A stretch of 64,000 nucleotides of DNA from NCBI GenBank assembly GCA_947630825.1, contig CANRJA010000010.1, forward strand, positions 1 to 64,000, given 5' to 3'. Every line of letters starts with the position of its first letter. The first letter of the stretch is position 1. Of this stretch, positions 1-9,616 are shown piece after piece. The position numbers were made by a program, and so were the translations under genes. The notes below the pieces were generated by a model. It had not been told where the DNA came from, made no database searches, and saw only the letters and a program-made list of their open reading frames with translations. Source of the stretch: an uncultured Clostridia bacterium. Lineage in GTDB: Bacteria; Bacillota; Clostridia; Oscillospirales; Ruminococcaceae.

Positions 1-59
1 ACAAACGTCAACACGAGTTCCAGTCGTGCGCCATAAGCCGGACTAGGCGACATCTCCGT

Positions 60-100
60 ATAACAGACAGCCCAATGAGTTGAGCCGTCTGTGTTTTTTA
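60..100 (+). terminator. Rho-independent terminator-like hairpin (ACAGACAGCC...GCCGTCTGT + T run)
   Basis: Inverted repeat followed by GTTTTTT; oriented for a plus-strand transcript entering from outside the window. Confidence 0.6.
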
Positions 101-1408
101 ATATATAATTCTCTTAATTGCTGAAATCGGATTGTACTTTGAGAACGTCGATACATAAGATATAACTATTCCCGTGCTTGAGTTCTCAGCGTGTACCATC
201 TTTCCGTCTCCGATATACATAGCAACATGATAAATGCTGGAACCAAAGAAAATCAAATCTCCAGGCTGCATACTGTCATAGCTTACCGACTTGCCGTATC
301 CTGCCTGAGCAGCAGCATTGTGAGGAAGCGAAATTCCCACTTGCGCATAGGAAAGCATAACCAAACCTGAACAGTCTGTAGCCCTGTAGCTTGAACCGCC
401 CCATACGTATGAACCGCCAACCATGCTCTTTGCATATGAAATTACAGTGCCAATGTCTCCAGAGTATCCGCTGCCTGAATTGCCAGAGTTTCCACTATTC
501 CCCGAATAGCCACCGTTATCGGAGTTATTACTTCCTGAATTGCCGGACGAACCGTTGTTTGTATTATTATTCGGTCTCGGTCTGTATGACTGCGTTGTAG
601 TAGTTGTTGTTGTAGTGGTTGTAGTTGCATTGTATTCAGCCTGAGCCTTCTGACTAGATACTTGACCTTTCTTATTATTGAGCTCTGCATTCTGACTTTG
701 AATGCTTGCCGCATTAGCCTCGCTTTCGGCCTTTAGTGTTTCAAGGTTAGACTGCTCCTTCGATAAATTGGATAGCTGTTTTGCGTATTTTTGAGCAGTC
801 TCCTCCATTTTTTTCTTTTGCTCCTGATATTTCTTTTCAGCGTCCTCATATTGCTTTTTAAGCTCAAGAAGCTTGTCTATAGTGTCGTTGTCGTGCTTGG
901 CTATTCTCTTAACAAGCTCAACCCTCATCAGTACATCGTAAAAATCTTCTGACTCAAGCAGAACCTGCGTGTAAGATTCAGAACCGGATACATACATCGC
1001 CCTTAGCCTTGACTTGAAATCTGCAATACCATTCTTGATTTCTTTCTCTTTTTGCTCCATATTTGCCTGAGTTTCTCTGATTTTTGCGTCGGTTTGCGCT
1101 AAATCATCCTCAAGCTCTTTACTATATTTTTCAAATGTTGATATCTTATTCTCAATTGTTGAAATCTTTGCATTTAAAGCTTCCTGCTTTGCCTGTTCGT
1201 CTGCAAGACTTTCTGCGTTTTTTGCTATCTGTTCGTCAAGCTCTCTTTCCTGACTCTCTAAATCTGCTATTTGTCTTTGATAATCCTCATATGTAGGCGC
1301 TGCTGACGTCTGTATTTTGCTATCATAATTGCTTATTGAAAACACAGAAACTACTGCCAAAAACGAAAGAATTAAAGCAGTCAGCTTCTTAATTCCTCTG
1401 TTTTTCAT
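98..1408 (-). CDS. Secreted coiled-coil NlpC/P60 peptidoglycan hydrolase (PcsB-like)
   Basis: Signal peptide, long coiled coil, T-rich and G/S/N-rich linker, C-terminal DCSGLVMLSYAQ...LPHNAAAQ...PGDLIFF...HVAMYIGDGKMVHA catalytic motifs. Confidence 0.9.
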   Translation of the reverse strand: MKNRGIKKLTALILSFLAVVSVFSISNYDSKIQTSAAPTYEDYQRQIADLESQERELDEQIAKNAESLADEQAKQEALNAKISTIENKISTFEKYSKELEDDLAQTDAKIRETQANMEQKEKEIKNGIADFKSRLRAMYVSGSESYTQVLLESEDFYDVLMRVELVKRIAKHDNDTIDKLLELKKQYEDAEKKYQEQKKKMEETAQKYAKQLSNLSKEQSNLETLKAESEANAASIQSQNAELNNKKGQVSSQKAQAEYNATTTTTTTTTTTQSYRPRPNNNTNNGSSGNSGSNNSDNGGYSGNSGNSGNSGSGYSGDIGTVISYAKSMVGGSYVWGGSSYRATDCSGLVMLSYAQVGISLPHNAAAQAGYGKSVSYDSMQPGDLIFFGSSIYHVAMYIGDGKMVHAENSSTGIVISYVSTFSKYNPISAIKRIIY

Positions 1409-1703
1409 ATCAATAATCTCTTTTCCCTTTCCTTTGACTTTATTGCTTTTTCAGCACACATATTATCTATCTCTGTCTGTATGTTTTTATAACGTCTGTA
1501 AATCGGTGTAACCGATTTGTAACTATTGTATACCCTTTTTAGATAATTGTCAATAGCAATATTACTTTTTAATTGATTTTTAATATTTCTTTTTGTCAAT
1601 GTATATGTTATAATAACCTCAAAGCAAGAAATAAAAATTTATTTTTTAGATATTTTAGTATCTCCTGCTTCGTATTTTACCCTTAAATAAAGCTGTTTAA
1701 ATA

Positions 1704-3203
1704 ATGTTTGAAAGGAAAATACATATGAAAAAATATATTTTAGCCCTAGATCAGGGAACTACCTCCTCCCGCGCTATTCTGTTTAACAAATCCGGCGAAA
1801 TAATTGCTCAAAAGCAAAAAGAGTTTCCGCAGATCTTTAAACAAAACGGTTATGTGGAACATAATCCAAATGATATATGGTCCTCCCTGCTGACTGTTGC
1901 CAGAGAGGTTCTTTTGTGTAAAGGTCTTGACGCAGGAGATATTTCATCAATAGGCATAACCAACCAGCGTGAAACTACAATTATCTGGGATAAAGAAACC
2001 GGCGAGCCTGTATATAATGCTATCGTATGGCAGTGCAGAAGAACCTCTGACTACTGCAAGGAGCTTGTAAAAAACGAATACTCAGATATGATAAAGAAAA
2101 AAACAGGTCTTATAATTGACCCTTATTTTTCCGCTACAAAGATAAAGTGGATTCTTGATAATGTTCAGGGAGCCAGAGAAAAAGCTAAAGCCGGCAGACT
2201 GCTGTTTGGAACAGTAGACAGCTATATTATATGGAAACTCACCGACGGTCGGGTTCATGCCACCGATTATTCAAATGCATCAAGAACTATGCTGTTTAAC
2301 ATAAACACCCTTGAATGGGACGACGATATTTTAAAGCTTTTGGGCATTCCTAAAAATATGCTGCCAAGAGTTTTAGAGTCAAGCGATGACTACGGATACA
2401 CAACATTAATCGGAAAGGGCAAAATTAAAATCTGCGGTGTAGCAGGCGACCAGCAGGCGTCGCTTTTCGGTCAGGCGTGTTTTAATAAAGGCGACTTCAA
2501 ATGTACCTACGGTACGGGAGCATTTCTTCTTATGAATACAGATGAAAAGCCGATACCCTCTCAAAACGGACTTCTTACAACTGTTGCTTGGAGTGTTGAC
2601 GGAAAAGTAATATATGCCCTTGAGGGTTCTGTTTTTGTGGCAGGAGCAGCTATTCAATGGCTTCGCGACGGGCTTGGAATTATTGACTCTGCGGCGCAAA
2701 GCGAGCCTTTAGCGCTTTCTGTTTCTGACACAAACGGAGTTTATTTTGTACCTGCCTTTGTGGGACTGGGCGCTCCATACTGGAACGCTGATGCAAGAGG
2801 AATTCTTTGCGGACTTTCAAGAGGTACGACAAGAGAGCATATAGTTCGCTCGGCTCTTGAAGCGATAGCCTATCAGGTAAACGCAGTAATTAAAGTTATG
2901 GAAGCCGACGCAGAAATAAAAATAAAAACTCTTAAAGTCGACGGCGGAGCAAGTGAAAACAACTTTCTTATGCAGTTCCAAAGCGATATAACTAACTGTA
3001 ATGTACTGCGACCTATGTGTATAGAAACCACAGCGCTTGGCTGTGCATATCTTGCGGGGCTGAAATCTGGCTACTGGAAAAGTATGAACGATATTAAGGA
3101 CAATCAAAAGATTGACTATGAATTTATCCCTGATATTTCTGAAAGCAAAAGAGAAAAACTTTTAATAAACTGGAAAAAGGCTGTTGAGCGTACTATACTT
3201 TAA
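1704..3203 (+). CDS. glpK: Glycerol kinase (likely start at 1725)
   Basis: FGGY-kinase motifs: ALDQGTTSSRAILF, GITNQRETTIIWD, CGVAGDQQASLFGQ, KVDGGASENNFLMQFQSD. Confidence 0.95.
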   Translation: MFERKIHMKKYILALDQGTTSSRAILFNKSGEIIAQKQKEFPQIFKQNGYVEHNPNDIWSSLLTVAREVLLCKGLDAGDISSIGITNQRETTIIWDKETGEPVYNAIVWQCRRTSDYCKELVKNEYSDMIKKKTGLIIDPYFSATKIKWILDNVQGAREKAKAGRLLFGTVDSYIIWKLTDGRVHATDYSNASRTMLFNINTLEWDDDILKLLGIPKNMLPRVLESSDDYGYTTLIGKGKIKICGVAGDQQASLFGQACFNKGDFKCTYGTGAFLLMNTDEKPIPSQNGLLTTVAWSVDGKVIYALEGSVFVAGAAIQWLRDGLGIIDSAAQSEPLALSVSDTNGVYFVPAFVGLGAPYWNADARGILCGLSRGTTREHIVRSALEAIAYQVNAVIKVMEADAEIKIKTLKVDGGASENNFLMQFQSDITNCNVLRPMCIETTALGCAYLAGLKSGYWKSMNDIKDNQKIDYEFIPDISESKREKLLINWKKAVERTIL

Positions 3204-3209
3204 GATTCT

Positions 3210-3240
3210 AGTTGCACTAAAACGTGCAACTTTTTCTTTT
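3210..3240 (+). terminator. Terminator after glpK
   Basis: AGTTGCAC-taaaac-GTGCAACT followed by T-rich tract. Confidence 0.8.
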
Positions 3241-3299
3241 TAAAAGTTATTATTGAAAACATAATTTAGTTTTCAAGTATAATAGAAAGGAGGATATAT

Positions 3300-3971
3300 A
3301 TGCCAATAAATTATGAAAAATCACTAGGCAAGCGATTAGCAGATTTCAACAGCAAGTATTACAAACCGCCTGTCAATACCGCCTCAAGAGGTCAGTGCGT
3401 TTGGTATACGCAGGGACGAGCCTATGAAAAGAAAGACGTTTATATCGGTGCAAGAGGCGATGCTAAAGACGTTTATCAAAGCTGTAAGAACTCAGGCTAT
3501 CAAGTGTCGAAGTATCCAAAGCCTAATTCAATAGCTTGTTTTAACGTCGGCACATACGGCCATGTTAGATACGTTGAATATGTAATCGGTAATACAGTGT
3601 ATTTCACTGAGGCAAACTGGAACGCTGATAATTCACTTTCAGCCGATGACGGCATACTCAAAAAGATGTCACTATCTAACTGGATGACACAGCCGTTTTT
3701 ACAAGGCCACGTTGTAGTAAAGAAAGAGGAGCTTATAACCTTTGAAGTCATAACAAAAAAAGGCAAGCTGGGTCTTTACAAGTCAAGCAGTATCAAAAAG
3801 AAAAACAAGGTCAAGAGCATAAAGGCAAAAACAGTAAAGGTCGTCGCCGGAAGCGGAAAGGTTAAGGGCGGTCGAGAGCTTGTCAAGGTTCTTTATGATA
3901 ACCGCTATTACTGGGCGATAAGAAAAACCAGAACTAAAAAACAGCAGTTAAAAGCGCTTAAGCTTATTTAG
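3300..3971 (+). CDS. CHAP-domain amidase/endopeptidase with SH3-like C-terminus, no signal peptide
   Basis: SRGQCVWYTQGRAYE ... GHVRYVEYV ... EANWN CHAP Cys/His pattern; basic C-terminal region. Confidence 0.75.
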   Translation: MPINYEKSLGKRLADFNSKYYKPPVNTASRGQCVWYTQGRAYEKKDVYIGARGDAKDVYQSCKNSGYQVSKYPKPNSIACFNVGTYGHVRYVEYVIGNTVYFTEANWNADNSLSADDGILKKMSLSNWMTQPFLQGHVVVKKEELITFEVITKKGKLGLYKSSSIKKKNKVKSIKAKTVKVVAGSGKVKGGRELVKVLYDNRYYWAIRKTRTKKQQLKALKLI

Positions 3972-4002
3972 CATTATTTAGCACATAATTGTCAAAAAAT
4001 AA

Positions 4003-4037
4003 ACGCCTACCAAGAACGCTTTGTTCTCAGTAGGCGT
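4003..4037. terminator. Bidirectional terminator between convergent CDSs
   Basis: ACGCCTAC...GTAGGCGT hairpin flanked by A and T runs. Confidence 0.6.
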
Positions 4038-4065
4038 ATATTATTGTAATTAATTATAGCCGTTG

Positions 4066-5202
4066 CTACCATTTGTATGTCTTGTTTTTGGAAGTCGATG
4101 TTTTAACAGAGCTATCCTTATGGATAACTAATGCTGATGAAGCTCCCTTTTTGGAATAGCATTTGTTGTTCTTAGCTATAACCTTACCGAACTTAGACGA
4201 AGAATGTGAATAAACGAAAAATCCTTGACGTCCGCCCTTGATGGTGTTACCGGATACAGTGTATTTTGCCTTCTTAATAGACGAAGGAGCCTTTGCAAAC
4301 ATTGTAATATGAAGCCCTACCGAATAGGCTGTATCTACCCTGCTGCTTTTATTTGTCAGCTTGTTGTTCTTAACAGTTGCACCTATTACATTGAACAAGG
4401 CTACCGCTTCAGATGTCTTAGACGTTACCTTATTGCCTATGATTTTTATGTTTTTATGAAATTTATTTATATACTTGTTTTCAGTAGAAGCGTAATTTGC
4501 GCATATGCCTCTGCTGCCTCGAATTGTGTTATTCTTTACGGTAATATTTTTGCAGGTTTGTCCGCTCACGAACTTAGAGCCGTACTCTACTAATGTAGGA
4601 GCGGTTTTAGGCGTTACAATATCAATCTGAAGCTGTTCCTCGCAGCTATTTTTAACTACCTTGCCTATACCGAGTAGCTTGCATTTTTCCACAGTTACAT
4701 TTTTGCAAGCTAAAATCTCAAGTGCGTGACCCTCATAATTGCACTCAACCGTTGCATTTTTGATAGTTATATTTTTACCGTGTGAGAACTGCATCATAGT
4801 CTTTTTAAAGCCCTCAGACGATGAGTTCTTCCATGTTCCTCCGTCAAGAGTAAAATTTCTGATAGAGTTATAATTTACATCTGTTGGAATGTTGCGTATT
4901 ACTCCGTTTTTAGATATAACGGTAGCGCCTGTTGCAGTAATGGATTGATTGCTTTTCACATACAGTGTACCTTTTATATAGTAAACACCGCCGTTTTGTA
5001 AAACTACTGATCCATCATCTTCAAGAGCGGCTGTAATGTTGTCAAAGTCCTCTTTTCCCGATTTATCGCCGGTGGGCGCAACTGTAACAGTTGCTTCTGC
5101 GGTAATTGCTGAAGCAGCAAATGCGCAAATGCAAACAAATGCCGCCGCAATAAATATCTTCAGAATGTTCCTTGTAATATTGTCTTTTTTTGTTTCAGTC
5201 AT
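4066..5202 (-). CDS. Secreted right-handed parallel beta-helix (pectate-lyase-like) protein
   Basis: Signal peptide; repeated NITIKNATVE / NVTVEKCKL / NITVKNNTI beta-helix coils. Confidence 0.75.
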   Translation of the reverse strand: MTETKKDNITRNILKIFIAAAFVCICAFAASAITAEATVTVAPTGDKSGKEDFDNITAALEDDGSVVLQNGGVYYIKGTLYVKSNQSITATGATVISKNGVIRNIPTDVNYNSIRNFTLDGGTWKNSSSEGFKKTMMQFSHGKNITIKNATVECNYEGHALEILACKNVTVEKCKLLGIGKVVKNSCEEQLQIDIVTPKTAPTLVEYGSKFVSGQTCKNITVKNNTIRGSRGICANYASTENKYINKFHKNIKIIGNKVTSKTSEAVALFNVIGATVKNNKLTNKSSRVDTAYSVGLHITMFAKAPSSIKKAKYTVSGNTIKGGRQGFFVYSHSSSKFGKVIAKNNKCYSKKGASSALVIHKDSSVKTSTSKNKTYKW

Positions 5203-5390
5203 TTTTTATGTCCTTTCTGTTATAAATTTTATTATTAAAATTCAAGCTTTTGCATGAATATAATAATCTCAATATGGGAAGCCCCTTTTGACATATAAAG
5301 AAAATACGATACATTTATTATAACTTAATCTTGTTATCTTTGTCAATAAAATTACCAATTAAATTATTTCAAAAAAATTTTCGCTAACCC

Positions 5391-5443
5391 TTGACAACTT
5401 AAATTCATATGATATAATAAACATATGAACAATCATTCATATG
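5391..5443 (+). promoter_or_regulatory. Promoter (TTGACA-16-TATAAT) with ArsR/CzrA-type operator palindrome CATATGAA-caatca-TTCATATG
   Basis: -35 at 5391-5396, -10 at 5413-5418, inverted repeat 5422-5443 just upstream of the repressor gene. Confidence 0.75.
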
Positions 5444-5848
5444 AAAGGAGCAAAGAAAATGTCTGATAAATCTAATATGGAAGTTGAAAAGGAAGAACTG
5501 AAAACTGAGCACTCCGAATGCGGAGGAAGGTATGTAGAAATGGTAAAGAAAATTAATGATAGTATGCCCTGCGAGGAGGAATTTTACGACTTGTCCGAGC
5601 TTTTCAAAATGCTGGGCGACTCGACAAGGGTAAAGATATTGTATGCTCTGTCGCAAGGAGAGATGTGCGTGTGTGATATTGTCGAATTGCTTGATGTTAC
5701 TCAGTCGGCGGTTTCGCATCAGCTAAGACTTCTAAAGCAAGCAAGGCTTGTTAAATACAGACGAAGCGGAAAGTCAGCAATATACTCAATTTCTGACGAT
5801 CATGTATATACTATATTAAGTATGGGCATGGAGCATATATCAGAATAG
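5441..5848 (+). CDS. ArsR/SmtB-family metal-responsive repressor (likely start 5459)
   Basis: LFKMLGDSTRVKILYALSQGEMCVCDIVELLDVTQSAVSHQLRLLKQARLVKYRRSGKSAIYSI winged helix. Confidence 0.92.
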   Translation: MKGAKKMSDKSNMEVEKEELKTEHSECGGRYVEMVKKINDSMPCEEEFYDLSELFKMLGDSTRVKILYALSQGEMCVCDIVELLDVTQSAVSHQLRLLKQARLVKYRRSGKSAIYSISDDHVYTILSMGMEHISE

Positions 5849-5871
5849 ATTTTAGTAACGGAGATGATTTT

Positions 5872-7941
5872 GTGGAAAAGCTGGTGCTTGAGCTATCAGG
5901 GCTTGACTGTCCCAACTGCGCAGAGAAGATAAATAATAGAGTTTCAAGGCTTGCAGAGGTAAGCGAGTCCAATCTGGATTTTATTAATAAAAGGCTTACT
6001 GTATCAACTGAGAGCAGTTCTATTATAGATGATGTAAAGAGAATAGTTGGCGAGATAGAGCCTAATGTAGAGGTTAAACCGTTTAGCGGAGTGCAAATAC
6101 ATAAAAACAGAACCAGAGAGATTTTAGAGATAGTAATTTCTCTTGTGTTTTTTGTGCTTGCGTTTATATTTGACAGCGGTGTTTTAAATATTGTATTTTC
6201 ACTTCTTGTGTTTTTGGTGTCGGGCTACGGCGTTATAATTTCTGCCATAAGAAATCTTATAAATGGCGAGGCGTTTGACGAAACACTGCTTATGACGATA
6301 GCCTCTGTCGGCGCACTCTGCATTGGGGATATTAAAGAGGGTGCGGCAGTAATGATATTCTTCCGTTTGGGAGAGCTTTTTCAGGACATTGCGGTTGAGC
6401 GTTCGAGAAAGTCGATTACCAGTCTGCTCACTCTCAAAAGCGATACTGTAAATATAAAGGTCGGCAGTGAGATCAAAGAGATTGAAACTGATAAGGTTCA
6501 GGTTGGCGACATAATGGTCGTAAGAGTTGGTGAGAGAGTGCCTGTCGACGGCGTTTTAGTCAGCGGAAGCACTTCTTTTGACGCCTCTGCGTTAACGGGA
6601 GAGGCTGTTCCTGTTGAAGCATCTGAAGGCTCGGAGATTTTAAGCGGAAGCGTGAATTTGACTTCGGTTGTTGAGATAAAAGCAACAAAGAAATACAGTG
6701 ATTCTACTATAGCAAAGATTTTAGAGATGGTTGAAAACGCTTCAGAGAAAAAGGCAAAAGCCGAGAAGTTTATCACAAAGTTTGCTAGGGTCTACACACC
6801 TTTAGTTGTTGCGGCGGCTGTTTTGCTTGTTTTAATTCCATCAATAGTTACGGGCTTTTCACAGTTCAGCACATGGCTTTACAGAGGTCTGCTGTTTTTG
6901 GTAATATCCTGTCCCTGTGCGCTTGTTATATCCGTACCGCTCAGCTTCTTTGCAGGAATAGGCTGTGCCTCAAGAAAAGGCATACTTATCAAAGGAGCAA
7001 AGAATATAGAGAGCCTCAGCAGATTGAAGTCAATAGCATTTGACAAAACAGGAACTCTTACAGAGGGCAAATTTAAAGTAACTGATATTATTCCGAGCGG
7101 TGATTTAGCAAAGGATTATTTACTAAAAATTTGTGCATATGCTGAATCTATGTCAACGCATCCTATTGCGCTGTCAATAGTTGAGAGATATGGAGAAACT
7201 ATTGATAATAGTGTTCTGTCAGATGTAGATGAAATCGCAGGCAGTGGTGTTAAAGCAAAAATCAACGGTCACGAGGTTTTGTGCGGAACGAGAAAACTAT
7301 TAGAACAAAACTCAATACAGGCTGAGTTTGACTATGATGACAGCACATGTGTATATGTCGTTTTAGACGGTCGTTATTCGGGGGCAATTTTATTAGGAGA
7401 TTCTATAAAGAGCGGTTCCAAGTCAGCTGTTGAAACGCTTAGATCAAAGGGAATTTCAACAACACTTTTAACCGGAGACAAAGAGAATACTGCGATAAAA
7501 ACAGCCAACGAACTGGGGATTGACAATGTATACAGCGAGCTTTTGCCTGCTGATAAGGTTGAAAAGGTCGAGGAGCTTATAAGCGATAAAGAAAAAGGTT
7601 GTGTAGGCTTTGTAGGTGACGGAATTAATGACGCACCTGTAATTGCCAGAGCGGACGTAGGCTTTGCCATGGGAGGCTTAGGCTCAGACATTGCCATTGA
7701 AGCGGCAGATGTGGTTTTGATGAACGATGTTCCAACTAACATTCCTACTGCTGTATCAATTTCAAAAAAGACTATGAGAATTGTCAAGGAAAACATAGTT
7801 TTTGCAATAAGCGTTAAGCTATTGGTAATGCTCTTTGGGGCAATAGGTATTGCTGATATGTGGGTAGCAGTTTTTGCAGATGTTGGTGTATCAATAATTG
7901 CTATTTTAAATTCGTTGAGGGCGATGCTTATTAAAAGGTAA
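5872..7941 (+). CDS. Heavy-metal translocating P1B-type ATPase (Zn/Cd/Pb type), GTG start
   Basis: N-terminal HMA CPNC, membrane SCPCALVIS motif, DKTGTLT, GDGINDAPVIARADVG; next to ArsR-type regulator. Confidence 0.95.
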   Translation: MEKLVLELSGLDCPNCAEKINNRVSRLAEVSESNLDFINKRLTVSTESSSIIDDVKRIVGEIEPNVEVKPFSGVQIHKNRTREILEIVISLVFFVLAFIFDSGVLNIVFSLLVFLVSGYGVIISAIRNLINGEAFDETLLMTIASVGALCIGDIKEGAAVMIFFRLGELFQDIAVERSRKSITSLLTLKSDTVNIKVGSEIKEIETDKVQVGDIMVVRVGERVPVDGVLVSGSTSFDASALTGEAVPVEASEGSEILSGSVNLTSVVEIKATKKYSDSTIAKILEMVENASEKKAKAEKFITKFARVYTPLVVAAAVLLVLIPSIVTGFSQFSTWLYRGLLFLVISCPCALVISVPLSFFAGIGCASRKGILIKGAKNIESLSRLKSIAFDKTGTLTEGKFKVTDIIPSGDLAKDYLLKICAYAESMSTHPIALSIVERYGETIDNSVLSDVDEIAGSGVKAKINGHEVLCGTRKLLEQNSIQAEFDYDDSTCVYVVLDGRYSGAILLGDSIKSGSKSAVETLRSKGISTTLLTGDKENTAIKTANELGIDNVYSELLPADKVEKVEELISDKEKGCVGFVGDGINDAPVIARADVGFAMGGLGSDIAIEAADVVLMNDVPTNIPTAVSISKKTMRIVKENIVFAISVKLLVMLFGAIGIADMWVAVFADVGVSIIAILNSLRAMLIKR

Positions 7942-8060
7942 TGTTTGGTTGGATAGATTAACAAAACAATATGGTTTTTAAAATTAATGCTGAAAAAGTA
8001 TTGACAAAGGAAATTTGCTGTGATAAAATAATCAAGTCGTTTGAGAAAACGGCTTGATAA

Positions 8061-8145
8061 GCGGATGTGGCGGAATTGGCAGACGCGCTAGACTTAGGAT
8101 CTAGTGGGGTAACTCGTGAGTGTTCAAGTCACTTCATCCGCACCA
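8061..8145 (+). tRNA. tRNA-Leu (anticodon TAG), CCA encoded
   Basis: Acceptor GCGGATG/CATCCGC, anticodon loop CTTAGGA, T-arm GTTCAAGTC, long variable arm. Confidence 0.93.
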
Positions 8146-8240
8146 GCAGGGGTGACCCCTGCACGCATTGCCGCCTTTGGCAAATTAGCTGAAGGCGGTT
8201 ATTTTTATGCAACGGCGGACTAATACTTAGAAAAAAGAGC
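8146..8240 (+). repeat. Dispersed repeat family copy A (palindrome GCAGGGGTGACCCCTGC + GCCGCCTTTGG...GCAACGGCGGACTAATACTTAGAA)
   Basis: Shares a 24-nt identical core (TGACCCCTGCACGCATTGCCGCCT) with 50588-50611 and a right end with 46340-46360. Confidence 0.75.
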
Positions 8241-8336
8241 AACACTTCCGCCGCAGCCTGTTCGCGTTTTGCATTTGCAGAACGTGAATTTTTTGTATCT
8301 CATGTTAGTGGTGCATCTTTTTTGTTAGTATTTAAA

Positions 8337-8353
8337 GCAGGGGTGACCCCTGC
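8337..8353. repeat. Second exact copy of the 17-nt palindrome GCAGGGGTGACCCCTGC
   Basis: Identical to 8146-8162. Confidence 0.9.
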
Positions 8354-8357
8354 CTTT

Positions 8358-8648
8358 CTATAATAAAGATTTAAAGAAATCAACTATAAAAAATCTTACC
8401 TTTGGCTTATCATCTTCCTCGACCTCTACTACCAAATCGTCAGAGTCCTTTGCTTTGTTTTCGCTTTCCTCGTTCAATTTAACCGAGGGCGCTATGCTGA
8501 ATTCGGGAAATAAAAACGAAAGCTCTCTTATCTCTTCTCCTGCCGTAAAGGATATTAACGCCGCCAGCATAAAGCCTATTAGCAAAGCAATTTTTAGTCT
8601 TTCTCTCTTAAAGATTAGCCAATTTTTTTTTAATAATTTATCTTGCAT
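8358..8648 (-). CDS. Small single-TM protein of unknown function
   Basis: 96 aa, basic N-terminus, TM segment IALLIGFMLAALISFTAG, acidic C-terminal stretch, RBS upstream. Confidence 0.55.
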   Translation of the reverse strand: MQDKLLKKNWLIFKRERLKIALLIGFMLAALISFTAGEEIRELSFLFPEFSIAPSVKLNEESENKAKDSDDLVVEVEEDDKPKVRFFIVDFFKSLL

Positions 8649-8712
8649 ATGTATGCCTTCTTTCTAAATAGATTATTGGCATACTTTTCAAATTTATTCA
8701 ATAAAAACCAAA

Positions 8713-8752
8713 AGGCGGACAACTTTTTAATAAAAAGCGTCCGCCTATTATT
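8713..8752 (-). terminator. Terminator-like hairpin (AGGCGGAC...GTCCGCCT)
   Basis: 8-bp perfect stem with T-rich and A-rich flanks, between two minus-strand CDSs. Confidence 0.55.
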
Positions 8753-8758
8753 TTTTTA

Positions 8759-9616
8759 TTACTTTATATATGCTCCAGAAACCTCAGAATAGGACTTGCA
8801 AAATCTATAATAATTGATCTTTCCGTTTGTCATATCATCTTCAACCTGAGGGTCGAAAACATATGTATTGCCGTCAAGCTTAACCTCCGTCCACATATGA
8901 TAGCCGTATCCGCCAGCCGCCATAGCAGTGCTGCCGTCAACCGTTTTAGCGTTAAAGCCCAGATACTTCATCATAGCCATATATACATAAGAATACTCTG
9001 TACAGGTACCAAAACCCTTTTCAAGAACTGACTCGATCGGATTTCCCCAACCGCCGTATGCATAATAGGTATTGTTTATAATGTAATCATAGCAAGTCTT
9101 AGCCTTTTTATAGTTTGACATATCATCGTCAATTATTTTGTTTAAATGCTTTTTAAGGATTTTTTCATCCTTACCGTCAAGAAACTCTTTAGGCTTTAAC
9201 TCAGCAGAGTTTAATCTGCTTTTTTCTTTATTGTTTTTTGTTTTGTCAGTATCGGTTTTCTTTTTTGTCTTTGATTTTTTTGATTTTGACTTCTTTTTAG
9301 ATTTGAGCTTCTTTTTTGTTTTCTGCTTTAATTTCTTTTTATTAGACTTTTTACCCTTCCCTATCTTTTTTACGCTTGATGCAGCTACCGATCTTACACA
9401 AACCGCAGAATCTGTTATACTATCAGAACCAGATTCAGAATCAGATTTCCCGTCAAAGCTCATAGTGCTTATCCCATGAAACATAGATACAGCGATAAGC
9501 ATAGCCGAGACGCACGCCACGACCTTTTCAAAATGCTTAAATAAAAGCATCTTGACATAACAAATTATTCTCATTTCAATCCTCCAATCACAAGTGGCTA
9601 TCCACTCTGTCTCCAA
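8759..9616 (-). CDS. Secreted transglutaminase-like protein with Lys-rich linker
   Basis: N-terminal TM/signal, ~60-aa poly-Lys region, C-terminal GFGTCTEYSYVYMAMMKYLGFNAKTVDG ... YHMWTEVKLDG ... FDPQ (Cys-His-Asp). Confidence 0.75.
   Translation of the reverse strand: METEWIATCDWRIEMRIICYVKMLLFKHFEKVVACVSAMLIAVSMFHGISTMSFDGKSDSESGSDSITDSAVCVRSVAASSVKKIGKGKKSNKKKLKQKTKKKLKSKKKSKSKKSKTKKKTDTDKTKNNKEKSRLNSAELKPKEFLDGKDEKILKKHLNKIIDDDMSNYKKAKTCYDYIINNTYYAYGGWGNPIESVLEKGFGTCTEYSYVYMAMMKYLGFNAKTVDGSTAMAAGGYGYHMWTEVKLDGNTYVFDPQVEDDMTNGKINYYRFCKSYSEVSGAYIK

Noticed and set aside
442-714. Antisense/overlapping ORFs inside the NlpC/P60 gene
   Set aside because: Overlap a well-supported CDS in another frame; composition reflects Thr-repeat coding DNA
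7374-7964. 196-aa minus-strand ORF antisense to the P-type ATPase
   Set aside because: Artefact of codon bias opposite a strongly supported CDS
8146-8162. Simple Rho-independent terminator for tRNA-Leu
   Set aside because: No T run follows, and the same sequence recurs at unrelated loci with conserved flanks
9138-9479. 113-aa plus-strand ORF (Phe/Leu-rich)
   Set aside because: Antisense shadow of the poly-Lys region of 8759-9616
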